Assembly (NCBI GenBank): GCA_964019415.1
Contig: OZ025874.1
Span: forward strand, 698,012 to 762,011
Length of the DNA: 64,000 nt
Direction: 5' to 3'
Origin: Ianthella basta
Lineage: Eukaryota > Porifera > Demospongiae > Verongiida > Ianthellidae
Part shown: positions 45,769 to 57,551 of the stretch, piece after piece
Position numbering within the stretch: the stretch's first letter is position 1
How the letters are laid out: each line of letters starts with the position of its first letter
Translations under genes and position numbers: made by a program
Notes under the pieces: model-generated
The model's database searches: none
The model's input: only the letters and a program-made list of their open reading frames with translations
Told to the model about the DNA's origin: nothing

Positions 45769-46210
45769 AATCAGTGCTATTCTTCACCCGAATCGAAGAC
45801 CATCTGCCATTTTTTTCATAGCTTTCATCTCTTGGAGCTATTCAAAGTCACAATATACAGATTGAAGGCAGATGCTCTACATTCTTTTCCCAAAATTAAT
45901 GCTCTTCCTATCCTTCGCTGATATGTAGTCAGTGAGCATTTTAAGTGATAGCTAGCTAATAGAAATACAGTTGGTATTCTGTATCTACACACATTCTTGA
46001 ACAGCAGCAGAGAGTTTGGTGATGCAGTGGCAAGAAGGGTAGACAGTTTTAGGGCTGTGGCATGTATCAGTATCAATGTCCAGACTTAAATTGGATGGTT
46101 GTCAGCTCATCAGCCATTTTGCATCATGCATACTGAGGTGAGTGGACTCCTACTCCTACTCATGGACCTAGGTTGCCTGAGAGAGGTGGCTATGCAATTT
46201 GTATACATAT

Positions 46211-47436
46211 TACATATGTGGCAGGTGCAGTTAAAAACGACGAATAAGGCATATCTTGGCAAAATTCACTTTTTTACATTTTCTGAAGGATCACACCTAG
46301 ATCTAACTTCCACCGAGTTTCAAGATCATCTTGTACTTCTACGCGACGATTTGCGATGCTTTTTGTCAATATGTATTTTGGATGAAACGGCCATTTTGGA
46401 ATACATTATTATATTACAAGGACACGTTGCAATACATATAAATAATGTATTGTGCAATAGTAGATCTATTATCAATAAACGTTATACTGCGTACAAATGA
46501 ATATACTAGAGTGTATACTTTTCGAGGAGTGGAAGTGCAACACTGTTTTGGCTGTTCCTTCGCTCTTGCTGCATGCTCTTGCGCATCATTTTGAATGTGT
46601 ACTGGCTTTATCTATTTCCTTGTGAAGTTCTGCTTGTGCTGTTTTGATGCAGCGTCGTGCATATGCTCCGACAGGGACGGCGACACCCTAAGTTTAACTT
46701 GCTGCTTGTGAAGGCCTTTCTGCTGCACTAGGATAACAGGTGCTGAGGCCAGCCTGGTGCCCAATGACGAAGAAGCTCGTGAAATCTAGCGCTATCAGCC
46801 GGGAGGACACTGAGAAGATGACAAAGCAACTGCAACGAGAACTTCGCAAGGTCTGTACGTACAGTCTGCCCAGAATAGCAGCAAGAACAATAACAGCCAG
46901 CAATCAGCGACAAACGGTACCTGCCAATGCTCTTGTCTCTTTCTCCATTCTGCACCCCGTCGGTCACAATCCACAGCCATCTCCTGTATAGAGATCAGGT
47001 AGTCTTCTTCCAACAGTGCCCGCTTTTGGCGCGGCTGCTGTTCAATCTCCTCTGTAAGTACATCAGTATCAGTGTGGATAACAGCCTTGCTTGTGCCAGT
47101 GAGGCAGTTGTACAACTTACATGCCTCGTAAGTGCTTCCAAAGTAGGCAGTGCTGCTGTTGAAAGATACTCAGATACTCATTTTCGCGTGTTGTACTCGA
47201 TCATGAGTGACCTTTCGCCCATAACTTTGCCAAACGAAGGACTTTTTTGATGGTTCCAACATCGGCAGCAAGAACACACCTCGGTGCACAAAGTGGCCAT
47301 GTTTCAACGTGATTGGACTAATAGCTCCTGAGTTACAAACGGAAATATACCGCCAATTTATTGCCAACTTCCTGTGAAGAATTTCGGATCCGGAATAATT
47401 CGTCGTTTCTAAATGCGCCTGCCACATATAATATTA
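46211..47436. mobile_element. DNA transposon-like element with about 35-bp TIRs
   Basis: Left TATGTGGCAGGTGCAGTT then AAAAACGACGAAT (46,214-46,246); right the near-inverse ATTCGTCGTTTCTAAATG then CGCCTGCCACATA (47,397-47,433), in an AT-rich TA context. Interior frames (for example plus strand 46,764-46,990, MTKKLVKSSAISREDTEKMT) are not recognisable as a transposase. Confidence 0.55.
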
Positions 47437-47439
47437 ATT

Positions 47440-48380
47440 TTATGGATTTAAATTTGCAGAATTCAGTAAGACTACCAGTGTAAAACCTCCACTAGCTATA
47501 TTTTCCAGTTAGCAATCCCACTGGTTCTGCCAACCCTGGTAGTGGTTACAAATCCTATTCCATTTCCCGGACCTTACTTTGTTTGCTCACACTCACTCTA
47601 GAAAGGGCTTGGTATAAGACCATATACAGTACCCTCCCTCGCTTAACCCCTGAGGATATCTAGAAATAGGTTGGTTTAACGAGTATGTTTCACACTGCAC
47701 TATGATCCCTCATTTTTCACTTCATGACAATTGTTGACAAGCTGGTGAAAAGCAGGTTCTCCAACCAGCTTGTATGACACTGGTCCTCTGGACACTAGTC
47801 AGATTGAGCACCCAGCAGACAGGTATAATAGTGTCGCAGTATCACCAAATGTTTGTCATGTCCCAGGACCACACATTGGTATAATTAAGGGCATGTGATT
47901 TCACCACGTGTGAACTTGGAGCCTAGCTGGTGGAATTGAAAATGATACAATGAAGTGAAAATGCTGTCCAAATGTGTAGATATACCACGTCCTTAAAAGA
48001 GGATGATCCATTCGTCTTACTATTACACTGTTCAATGCCACTTAGGGTTAGGGCAGAACAGACACATCTGTGCTGAAGAAAGCACTTTCCAATCATCTCT
48101 CCATACACTGTGAGTGTTATGCGGCATTTTGTTCCATACAAGGAATTTGGACATCAGAAGCCATTTCTATGACATCAACGTAAGCCCACACAAACATTTG
48201 AACTAATAAAATAGTTCGTCGAATATTTGGCTACCAAATGAATATTTGACTATTCAATTATTTGTTCAACCCCTGGACATGAGTGAACCTAAACCTAAAA
48301 CTCCAAAGTAGAGTCTTCTGAACACACTACATTCACTATATATGGTCATACATTCTGGCTAGTACAACACAGTATGTAAT
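47440..48380. other. No gene seen
   Basis: Includes the Tigger-like motif at 47,627-47,690 and the dispersed repeat at 48,270-48,380; otherwise unremarkable. Confidence 0.35.
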
Positions 48381-48387
48381 AGTTACT

Positions 48388-48484
48388 ACACATTATCAAT
48401 GTCATACCGCATATTTACTACACTTGCCCTTGGGCGCTTCGCACCCTCAGGACTTGTGCAGTAAATGCGGTACAGCATTGATGG
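48388..48484. repeat. Short foldback repeat
   Basis: ATCAATGTCATACCGCATAT and TTACTACACTTG pair with CTTGTGCAGTAAATGCGGTA then CAGCATTGAT. A central CCTTGGGCGCTTCGCACCC segment forms the loop. Confidence 0.6.
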
Positions 48485-48950
48485 CGTGTAGGAAGTAGCT
48501 TATTGTAAATCCCTCAGATTTTGGGATGCATGCCGGACCTGTCCTCGTTGACTAACAACACTGCTGAGCACCGTAGGACGTTGTGGCAGACGTCTTCAGC
48601 ACCTTCGCAAGCCAATCCAGGGCCATTTAGGAAGAGCTGGAAGAGCTGTGTACGCCACACAATGGCCAACAATAAGCCGTAAGTATAATGTTTTGGCTTC
48701 AGATCAGTTACTGGATCAAGCATGCTTGCAGTGAAGGGGTAAGCAATTGATACGCTGTATCGTCGCCAACGATCTATCTTGTCAATCCTCGGTTGTGGAT
48801 GCATCCTTTGGAACACTGAAATATGTGCATGGTCATCTTCTGTGCAAGTCATTCACTGATTTGAATCATAGAAATCTATGTTTGAATAGGGTTCATGCAG
48901 CTTCCCCATGTCCTTTGGGGAGTGTGCCTGTTACATTGTTGTGACAGTAG

Positions 48951-49067
48951 CCATATATGGAAGGTGGTGTGGGAGCAAAACGCTTACCAGCTCTGCTGGC
49001 ATGGGAACAAAACGCTTACCAGCACTGCTAGTAAGCATTTTGCTCCCACGCCACCTTCCATATATGG
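48951..49067. repeat. Hairpin with 40-bp arms and an internal tandem copy
   Basis: 48,951-48,990 and 49,028-49,067 are near-perfect inverses (CCATATATGGAAGGTGG against CCACCTTCCATATATGG). The loop repeats GGGA(G/A)CAAAACGCTTACCAGC, a second copy of the arm's inner end. Confidence 0.8.
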
Positions 49068-49069
49068 AG

Positions 49070-51055
49070 GTGTTAGGGGCACTTATGTGATTGCCACTGC
49101 AGTAGCCTGTTTACCTGCATGTCAGTGCCTTTAATCTATGACGTCATCATACAATAAATATGTATATAGTACAGTGATTGTGCAACCATAGGGAGTTAAT
49201 CATTCCTATATATCTCATGTAGACCTGCCAAGTGCATGGTCCCATATCGCAATATGGGACGTATGCTATTATGAAATAAGTCCAATATCAAGAGAACTAT
49301 GCCTAGCATGTCACGCTACATGGCCTTACTGTTTTCCCTGTGACAGTGACAAAGAGTGCCATCAAGAAACTGGAGCTTTCCGACTAACTCTGAGAGCCCA
49401 ACCAACTGTTCCATCAAGAAAAACAGACTTAGCACGATTGACTGACATGTGCGAATAGCAATCGATTATCAATTATTACTGCATGTGTAACAGGACTATC
49501 TTGTTTGGACAACTAGCTTGACAAACGGACTTGATATAGCTTAGGACTTCAATGAGACACATACACACTGAGTCTGCTCAGATACAAAGCTTATGTCTTG
49601 TGCTGTTCAGCACTTCTGTCTTGTCCTGTCAATCATGCCTTTGATTCTTGTTATTGCTATCTTACACTATGTTACACCACTCCCTTTCTTCCATGGTGGT
49701 CATGCCCCTGACCCAGATTTCAGTGGCTAACCACATCTCTAGTCAGTCAGTCACAGTCTGGGGAGTTTGTAGAAGCTGCAGCTGCTGTTTCCTATAAGTT
49801 GTCAGAACAAGTGTATCCCCCCACAGCCAGATGAGGTACTGATAGGATGGTGTCGGCAGGTCACCTTCTTCCTGTCTTGATGCAACAGATTGTGGGTTCT
49901 TAGACTACGTACCCGTGAATTGGGTGTATTATTAATCACCACTGTAGGAGGAGGGGCTAAAGCAAACTATTTTGTTCGGTTCTGTACTTTGACCAGGCAT
50001 ACAGCTGTAGGACCTCTGTTGAATTGTACACTTATTGTCAAAAAACATTTGATAGTTTTTGTTTTTGAGTTATACAGAAAAGAAATTTGGTGGTAATTAT
50101 TACATCACACTCACAATGTTGAGATAAGGAAGTTGTCAATGAATAATTGTATGCACTAATACATGAACTATTTGCACAGCATATTGTGAGGAAATGGCCC
50201 ATAGCAACACGAGTTCTAGTGGGATCATTGACGTACACACAAATTCAGGTGTTGTAGAAGTGCCAAATCAGATACCGTGCAATGTTTCAACCATTCGAGG
50301 TCTTCACTAGCTACAAAATAGTTGTAATCCACTGAGGATTTTAGCTGGAAGTGGTGACTGAGGGGGAAGACCTTATGCACTTTGATTTGCGTAAGGTTTA
50401 TATTTCACAGATTTACAAATTTCGCAGATTTGCTCCCATTTTGCTGCATTTCTGACTCTCCAAGATTTTGCTGCTGATTGTGATCATGCATGTATTGTGC
50501 TAGCCTTAGACACCTTCATTGTCATCTTTGGCAATTCCTTTAATGTATTGTATATGTGGCTGGGATGTAACAGGATTGAAGAACCCCTGCACAAATTTGC
50601 ATTAGTTATGACACACCCATGCAGATGGGATGTGGTTGATTTATAAGCACAATGCATGAGGGTACAAAGTGCTCGAGTGTGTAGTGCTTATCAATCAGCT
50701 ACCTCCCAAGTGAGGTCATAAGTGATTCATTTGCCATATAAGGGAACCGTATGAATGATAATTGGTAAATTTTGCCAAATAAGGGAAGCTCTAGGGACCG
50801 TGTCCCAACTAAACTCTGCACCATGTGTATGAAAATGCTGTCAAGATGTGTTGTGCATGTGAATGAATGATACTCTTTAACAGATATAATTACCATCCAA
50901 TGAGATACAATCGCCATCCAAGTAGATACACATACACTTGGACATAATCACCTTGCAGAACAAGTAGCAATTATATAGGCATAGTTTCTATACAAAATCA
51001 GACAACACAATTAATGTTTGACTGTAATAACATGCAACTACCTGCCAATAGCCAG
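49070..51055. other. Intronic DNA; no gene seen
   Basis: Includes a worn CCGTAT-family end at about 50,372-50,440 (TATGCACTTTGATTTGCGTA, TATATTTCACAGATTTAC). Nothing else is supportable. Confidence 0.35.
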
Positions 51056-51060
51056 CTCAC

Positions 51061-51301
51061 CTGCATGTAATGTCAATGAAAATAAGTTATCATCATATTT
51101 TGTGCATATCTTCAAAGTAGATTTTGCGTTCAGTCTTTCAGTTCCCGTCAGTTTCATGTGAATGGATGGCGGGTACCATTCTTCCTGAATCCTTTCTTTC
51201 AATTTACATGGCTCCGGAGAATGGAGCATAAAATTTGCTTCTGGTGAACTTAGCTGCTTAAGTTCGTTATGTACTGGGTCATGAATCTGCTTCAACAGGA
51301 T
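51061..51301 (-). CDS. Internal exon, domain unknown
   Basis: Acceptor TTTGTGCAG, donor GTGAGC; 241 bp, phase 0 in and phase 1 out. It encodes 80 residues: ILLKQIHDPVHNELKQLSSP at the start, EEWYPPSIHMKLTGTERLNA in the middle, DDNLFSLTLHAG at the end. Entry phase matches the exon at 54,661-54,819 and exit phase matches the small cassette exons near 30-34 kb. It is therefore the natural bridge between the ZU5-like and PNP-like parts. No domain recognised. Confidence 0.55.
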
Positions 51302-51309
51302 CTGCACAA

Positions 51310-52640
51310 ATAAACAGGGCAAACAAAGTGCTATGTAATAATTAAATGTCGTCCAAGAGATGATTTAGAGCATGAAGCTCGATGGCGCAAAGCACCAGAG
51401 TGCTGAGTGGTCCAAATCCTCACAAGACACCAATTGGGCAGCATTTAAGCTTTATACATCCCAAACTCTGTTCTCTTATATATAATCCAATCAAACTCAT
51501 CTTCTCTATGTCTTCTTAAAAATGTCCATGTTATTGACAACCAACAATGATCTGGGACGCCCAATAGAAGAACTCTCCAGCACCCGTAAGCATTCTCATT
51601 ACACTCCTTAACCACCTGCCCTTGATTCTACTTTGTAGGGAGGCCATCCGATGAGAACTGACTGAATAGCTTGCAGTGACAGTGCGTATTACAGCAGAAT
51701 GGCTGTGAAGACGTCATATAAACCTCACGCACACTCTGCCCACCATATATGAGTATGGGAATTAGAATCACACATGAAGCAATTTGAATGCTTCTCAGAG
51801 ACTTAAAATCATTGTTTAGATACACGTTACCATGGCATGGGGATCTATACACTTAGAATGTATGAACTTCAGTGTTATACCGTATCCAGTCCAGATATTC
51901 GTTACCCCTAGTGCAGCGAAAATTTTGGCTGTGAGGCAATTAGAGCTGAAATGGAGAAGACCGTCGAAGGTGACGAATAATAAGAGTTTTCAAAGGAAAC
52001 ATTAGAGCAAAGACAAAACATTACAGCACTTTTCAGTAGAGGCATTCCTTGCTGAAAATGGCCTCCTTCACGTTGACCGTGCGAACAGCAGTGAGAAACT
52101 GCCACGTGTACATCTGGGCTCAGGCATTAGGGACGAAATCGACTGTCAGCAAGAACCTGGCAACAAGGAGGACAACTATGCTGTAGCAGTTTATGGCAAT
52201 GCTTTGTTGCATTGACATACTTCAATATGGTGGTCCCACAATTCCTGTGTGCGTGTTCGTAATGTTTTCTACTGATCCTGCGTATGTCTGAGCTCACATC
52301 TCCTTTAACCCCTCTTTAGAGGGTGTAGGTGCTTGCCTGCCAGCTCACCCAGGTCTTGCCTCCTCCTACTACTCTGCGGTGATGTTGAGGTTGGCCCAAG
52401 TCGTCGCGGCCAAAGCCATCAATTCCGTTTATTACTACTGCTCAGAAGGAACGACGCGAAGTCAAGTGTTCCTCGCTGAATGTAAGAAGTGTAATGAACA
52501 AATCACTAGACCTCCATGTGCATTTCCAGAGCAAGACCCTAGACGTACTGGACGTCTCTGAGATGTTTTAAGCCCTGATATTCTGGATAGTGAGTTCCTT
52601 GGCAATGGTATGACCAAGTTGAAGGATTGTACTAAAGGCT
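51310..52640. other. Intronic DNA; one worn CCGTAT end
   Basis: TTATACCGTATCCAGTCC at 51,876-51,893 is a single-ended CCGTAT-type terminus. No gene is supported. Confidence 0.35.
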
Positions 52641-52683
52641 TCACGAGTACTGAATCTGTTAAGGAGAACAAAAAGACTGTAGC

Positions 52684-53402
52684 ATGAATGCAAAGAAGAA
52701 AGCCTACACAGCCGTGGTTTGCCCACTAATGGAGTACGCTGACCCTGCCTGGTCACCACATCTGCACAATGATATCATCATGCTAGAAAAGGTGCAGAAG
52801 AGAGCAACCAGATGGGACACACAACATCACCATGGACTCACTCCTATTCTGACCATATATGTGAGAATCACCAGTAGAAATCGAAGAATAGCAAAGACAC
52901 AAGTGATGCAATGTGTTTCTCGCAATATGTTTGCTCTCAGCTAGTATAAGTAAAATACACAGTAAAGAGCAGCCGCGTCGGCCATTTTTCGATGGCACGT
53001 GACCGTGACCAACCCCCCGTGCCAGACCTACAAGATTGTAAATGATATGGACTGCATAAAGTTCGTCAACTACCTTGCCTTCAAGAGCAAATCCTCAGGT
53101 ACCACCCCAAATCTGTTATTATACCTCACTCCCGTATTTATGTATACAGGTATTCTTATTTTATTAACTCCACATTAATTTGGAATCAATTACCGCTCGA
53201 TGTCATTCAATCATTTTTTAAGTGTATTCAAATTACATATTGAATTAATGTACTCTTCCATAATTCTCATAACTCTATTATGCCTCTTGTACTCACCAAT
53301 CACACAATCCCTTACTCTGCATTGTTTATGTATGTGTGTGTTACTGGGGAGCACTTCAATAGGCAGATTGCCTTCAGTGCTGCCCTTCCCCTTTCTGGGA
53401 TA
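52684..53402 (+). pseudogene. LINE RT C-terminal fragment and tail
   Basis: KKKAYTAVVCPLMEYADPAW, then LEKVQKRATRW, matches the conserved stretch after the RT domain in CR1/Jockey-like LINEs. About 100 bp later, in another frame, come YKIVNDMDCIKFVNYLAF and STLIWNQLPLDVIQSFF, the usual extreme C-terminus. A short AT-rich tail follows at about 53,405-53,435. 5' truncated, with frame breaks; a different subfamily from the 14.4 kb LINE. Confidence 0.7.
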
Positions 53403-53639
53403 AATTTTAAGTCAAATTATAAAAAAATCAATTTGTTCCTGGAAACGCGTAATAAATGAAGTCAATACAATTTCTCAAACATGCATGCTAAACTAGTAAC
53501 AGAATAAAACGTTGAACCTAACAATAATAATAATAATACAGAAACTAAGTGCACTGATTGTTAATACACTATAGTATCATATACAATGTAAATATAATAC
53601 CAAAAAATAATGACAGAAACTAAACCAGTCAGAGTTGGT

Positions 53640-53849
53640 AATGAAAATAACTGGTTTAGTTCCTTGGCCGTCACAGCCATATTGCAGGCATTTCCAATGA
53701 ATATTTAGAACGCTTCCTGTTCATGAAGAATATTGGAGGCTAATGGCGGAAATTAGAGAGACAAGACATTCATCACGCTTAGAGTACACTTGAGCAGATT
53801 TATTCCCAGACAAAAATTAGAATGACAATTTTTTAGAGCGGATACGGTA
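53640..53849 (-). mobile_element. Single CCGTAT-type element end
   Basis: On the minus strand starts TACCGTATCCGCTCTAAAAA and resembles 29,663-29,900 for over 200 bp. It ends near a small GAACTAAACCAG/CTGGTTTAGT inverted pair at about 53,620-53,662. Confidence 0.5.
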
Positions 53850-53854
53850 GTGAA

Positions 53855-54655
53855 CTTTCAGACAATGTAAGACGTTTCAACAACAAAGGACTTCACCATG
53901 TAAACTCAGTCATCACTAGATGTGAAATGTGTATCACATGACATGCGCATTTTATATATATGGCCCAGCTCAGTCTACTAATGCTAAGTGATTGAACATA
54001 GTGAGATAAATGATTGCCTACTTGCAATTGCAGCCGTATACTTTTCTCTTTCCAACCCATATCAGTTCCTTGCTACCAGATAGAAAATATGGAGGAAGTT
54101 GGACATGACATCATTCCACTTTGCATGACAAATGAAGAATCCTCTCAACTGGAACTACTTGCTCATCATTCCAAACAGCTTACATCACTTTCCAGTCCCC
54201 CGATCCACCCCACCTACTGTAGCAATATGCATCACTTGACTTTCCCTTTTCAGACTTCTTCAACCATGGCTAGACTTGCAATCCTTTTCCTGTTCTGGTA
54301 CACTTGAGACCCAAACACACCCTGCTCATGACGTCACAAGTTGCTGTATATAAACCCAATCTTATCTCTCTACATTCAGTTTTGTTGTAAGACCTTTGCG
54401 ATCAAAATGTCTTAGAACTGTTTCCTGTTACTACAAGAAAGCTCAAAAACACTTAAGTTCATACCATCACTGTAGCATTAGCCTCTACCACAATATACAT
54501 GTACAAAGTATGCCAATTCAAATTCTTGATAAACCCTTATGTGATTGCAAGCTGCAGAGCAATAAAATTAATAGATATACTATCAGGAGCGTATAATTCA
54601 TTCATTATGCTCTCCTGTAGCTACAAATGCCTATAGAGTGACTAACTGTTGGTAG
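53855..54655. other. No gene seen
   Basis: Low-coding intronic DNA. Confidence 0.35.
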
Positions 54656-54660
54656 CCTAC

Positions 54661-54819
54661 CTCTGATCGTCCTTCAAAGGTAATTTCCCAGCCATCTCCA
54701 CTGTCAGGGCACAGTTCTGTCTTAATTCCATCTTCTTGACTCTGCAGTGTGTGTCCTGGTGGGGGTGCATTACTTGCCTTTTTCCAGCTCTGTTTCTCCA
54801 TAATGTATTCTTTGATTAC
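54661..54819 (-). CDS. Exon following the ZU5-like exon
   Basis: 159 bp, phase 0-0, acceptor CTATGCTCAG and donor GTAGGC. Encodes VIKEYIMEKQSWKKASNAPP, then a linker, and DSGDGWEITFEGRSE. It is probably the tail of the ZU5-containing module (UPA-like or connector). Phase 0 on both sides matches a GTATAT donor at 54,888 in the exon before it and the acceptor at 51,301. Confidence 0.55.
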
Positions 54820-54888
54820 CTGAGCATAGAGTTGGTAATGAAAATAACTGGCATTTCACAGTAAGTCTTTGTCAATGATCAAATATAC

Positions 54889-55490
54889 CTTGCTCCAAGA
54901 TGGGTCATCAAATGTGGCATACAGGCGAAATAACACTGCTTTACGCTGTTCCTTCTTCAAAAGATGAAGCCTACACATACATGGGCAGGAAAGGTTACCT
55001 GTATTTCTTACAGCCACAGTAACAAAGCAGAGGTTTTCACTCAGTTCTAAAACTGTGAATTGCTCATCATCTGAGAGGTATGCCTGGCAGTACTCTGCAA
55101 AACGAAAAACGCCATCCTCATCTGCTACATGTGACGCCTTAAGGATACTCATGGCCTGCCGATCCACTCCAGCGTACCAGTGGTGGAGGTGAAGTTTCAG
55201 TGGCTTCTTCACTAGGGAAACATCATAGTCAATGTATAGTACTGGACTGACAATTTCAAAGTCCTCTGGCACGGAGAATGGACCACCTAGAAGTATAACA
55301 TGCTTGACAAGCAGGTTTGGGCCTTGAATGGCCCCACTGGGTACAATGAGCTTGGCTGATACTTCCTCCCCTGGTCCAAGTGTAAAGGCGGATTCTTCAG
55401 AAGTAGCTGAAAGGCTTAGACAATTTATCTTTCCTACCATAAAGCAGGACTCAGAGAAAGATATTTCATAGTCTGTGAGGGGCCACATAC
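54889..55490 (-). CDS. ZU5-like domain exon
   Basis: Acceptor CCTTCTTTAG, phase-1 entry; I choose donor AAG|GTATAT because it keeps phase 0, although the frame runs on to a stop at 54,856. The 200 residues include GEEVSAKLIVPSGAIQGP, the ZU5 signature G...(I/V)P.GAI; then VSPVLYIDYDVSLVKKPLKL, HLHHWYAGVDRQ and a C-terminal beta-rich stretch. ZU5 domains occur in UNC5, PIDD and ankyrins, often ahead of UPA and death domains, and mediate regulated assembly. Upstream exons lie beyond 55.5 kb or were not recognised. Linkage to the PNP-like exon at 24 kb rests on strand, order and phase only. Confidence 0.6.
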
Positions 55491-55494
55491 CTAA

Positions 55495-56244
55495 AGAAGG
55501 GTCACAGCACACAAACAGTGGCACTGTCAGCATCTGGCAATACATACAACATGCACAGTCTAAGTAAGGTTAAAGGTTAAGTCTAAGTAAGGTTAGAAAA
55601 GGATATTATTATAAAAGTACTATCAACGAAGGAATGAGTAAGGCAGTATTGAGAAGGAGAGAGCACAAAGTTGAAAGTAGTCAATGCCACCATGATGCCA
55701 TCTTTGTTGTACAGTCGTGAGGTGTGGAGTTTGATGAAGCAACAGAAGTCAAAAGTGCATGCAACACAAATGAATGTACTGAGAAGAATACAAGGAGTAG
55801 GTAGAATTGAGAGAATGTGAAGTGAAGATACATATTAGACATGAACAGCAACAGAGTAACAAAGAAGGTGTATATAGGAGAGATGGAAGGAAGAAGACCG
55901 AGAGGTAGACCAAGGATGAGATGGAGTGATAATTTTAAGTGATTTATGTACCAGTATTTACTGTTCAGTCTGATATATTACTTAGGACGTCGACTGTCTG
56001 TCTTAGGGAAGACCTCAAACAACTGGAGATATGTATCCTTCATTGATTGATTGCTTTAGTATAAAAGTATAAGGAAGTCGAAATCCTTGTGGTATTTGCA
56101 ATCACCATGCATATTCATTACAATCATATGCGCTTTCAATCAGCATTTTCACAAAGAAGTCTTTCCGATACATATTATGTTCAGAAGCATTCTTTGATAA
56201 GCGGACACAAGCTAGCAGGTGGTGGTGGTGGTGGTGGTGGTGAT

Positions 56245-56294
<50 letters not shown>

Positions 56295-57475
56295 TGCCAA
56301 TCACAGGGCTCCACTCTTTCATTTGGGTCACTCACCTGATGCACATTCCAGTGCCTAATGTCAGTGGGATGTGGGCCTTCACGAAAGTTCTTGAAAGTGA
56401 TCGTATACGTAGGCTAGTTTGGAATGATGGAATGCAGGGCTGTAGCAAGTGGTTCAACAGGACCAGCCATGGCCTGACTGGTTTTCAGGCAGTAAGCAGT
56501 CTTTTCTAGCTTTGAAAAGGAATGCCATTAAAGTAGGAACAAAGTCAAGGGTCACCTCTTAGTTTTTTTCATTTTTTGGTATATTGTTTGTGCTGGCTAA
56601 CAATCACCAAGTGTGCAAAAATGTCTCCAGAAAGTCCGTGCACAGCGGCGAAACACCCTTGCAAAGTTTAGGAATCAGTGTCTTCAAACACGTTGTGGCT
56701 AGACTGTACTTCCGTTCCGCAAACACGTTATCACGTGCTGTTATTTTTCACCAGTAGGAAGCATATCAGTTCTAGTACACTGCCTTTCAGGACATTTCCT
56801 GCGATGTCGCTTTGCGCAATTGATTCCATGTCACCGTTTCCCATTGCAGGAAGATGGCTGCCACTGATGTCGAGTTGGCTTCCAGGTGAGCCATCATACG
56901 CGCCTGTTTTGAACAGAATATGAGCGCTAATGCAGGTGATGTTTTGATAGGGTGACTGGTGTGAGGTGTAGCTCCATACAGAGATACTTCATTTTCTGAA
57001 ACGCGGTTTCTAGACAGCTAAAAGGAGTTTCCTGCTTTTCCCAGGAAGCCTCAATTGCAGGCACACCTTTCAAGAGCTAGGGCGCTTGCCGTAAAGTTAG
57101 AGCATGAAAGGAAAGTGATCGTAGTCCATTCAGTGACGGAGCCCTAGTTGCCGTTTCCTGTGAAAACGTAGCTACTACGGTTAGCTTTCTGTTGATGCAA
57201 GCTAGACGTTCCTAGCTTGTTTCTAGATGAAGAAACACACAGATTTCAGAAAATTACAGTCTTTCTTTGCGGTTGCACGGTGTTGTACGCAAGTGCCCCA
57301 TGCAGCCAGCTGCTAGTTGGCACACAGGTAGTAGGTTGGTAAAGGTATACACATAGCACTTTTGAAGAAGATTGCTTGTACCCTACTTGAGTTTGAGACA
57401 ATTTTCGGTCACACCCATGTTTTCCATTTTTAACTCCGTACCTACCTTAACTAGTAACTATTGTAAGATGATAAA
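55495..57475. other. No gene seen
   Basis: Contains an IS-like stretch near 55,640-55,930 with LINE-type C-terminal flavour (GRRPRGRPRMRW-like codons at about 55,885-55,925), too short and broken to call, and the trinucleotide repeat at 56,218. Confidence 0.35.
56218..56291. repeat. GGT then GAT trinucleotide repeat
   Basis: About eight GGT units followed by about 15 GAT units. The Asp-rich and Ile/His-rich frames are artefacts. Confidence 0.95.
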
Positions 57476-57523
57476 GGGGAACTACTGGAGCAGATCACAG
57501 CAGGAAAATATTCAATAGAACTA

Positions 57524-57551
57524 GACATTTCGATCCGTAGATCTTCATCAG
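57524..57551 (-). ncRNA. Hammerhead-ribozyme-like motif (Penelope-associated)
   Basis: Minus strand reads CTGATGA, A, GATC, TACG, GATC, GAAA, TGTC: the CUGAUGA and GAAA cores flank a perfect 4-bp stem II. Penelope-like elements are known to carry small hammerhead motifs. One unpaired A after CUGAUGA and unverified stems I and III leave activity open. It lies just beyond the endonuclease end of the Penelope-like element. Confidence 0.45.

Noticed and set aside
46099..46500. 133-codon plus-strand frame
   Set aside because: Spans the left TIR of the 46.2-kb element and unique flank, hydrophobic and AT-driven; no homology recognised.
48514..48852. 112-codon minus-strand frame
   Set aside because: Protein-like in parts (QPRIDKIDRWRRYSVS), but no domain and no consistent splice sites; left uncalled.
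56102..56344. Poly-Ile/poly-His and poly-Asp frames
   Set aside because: They are translations of the GGT/GAT trinucleotide repeat.
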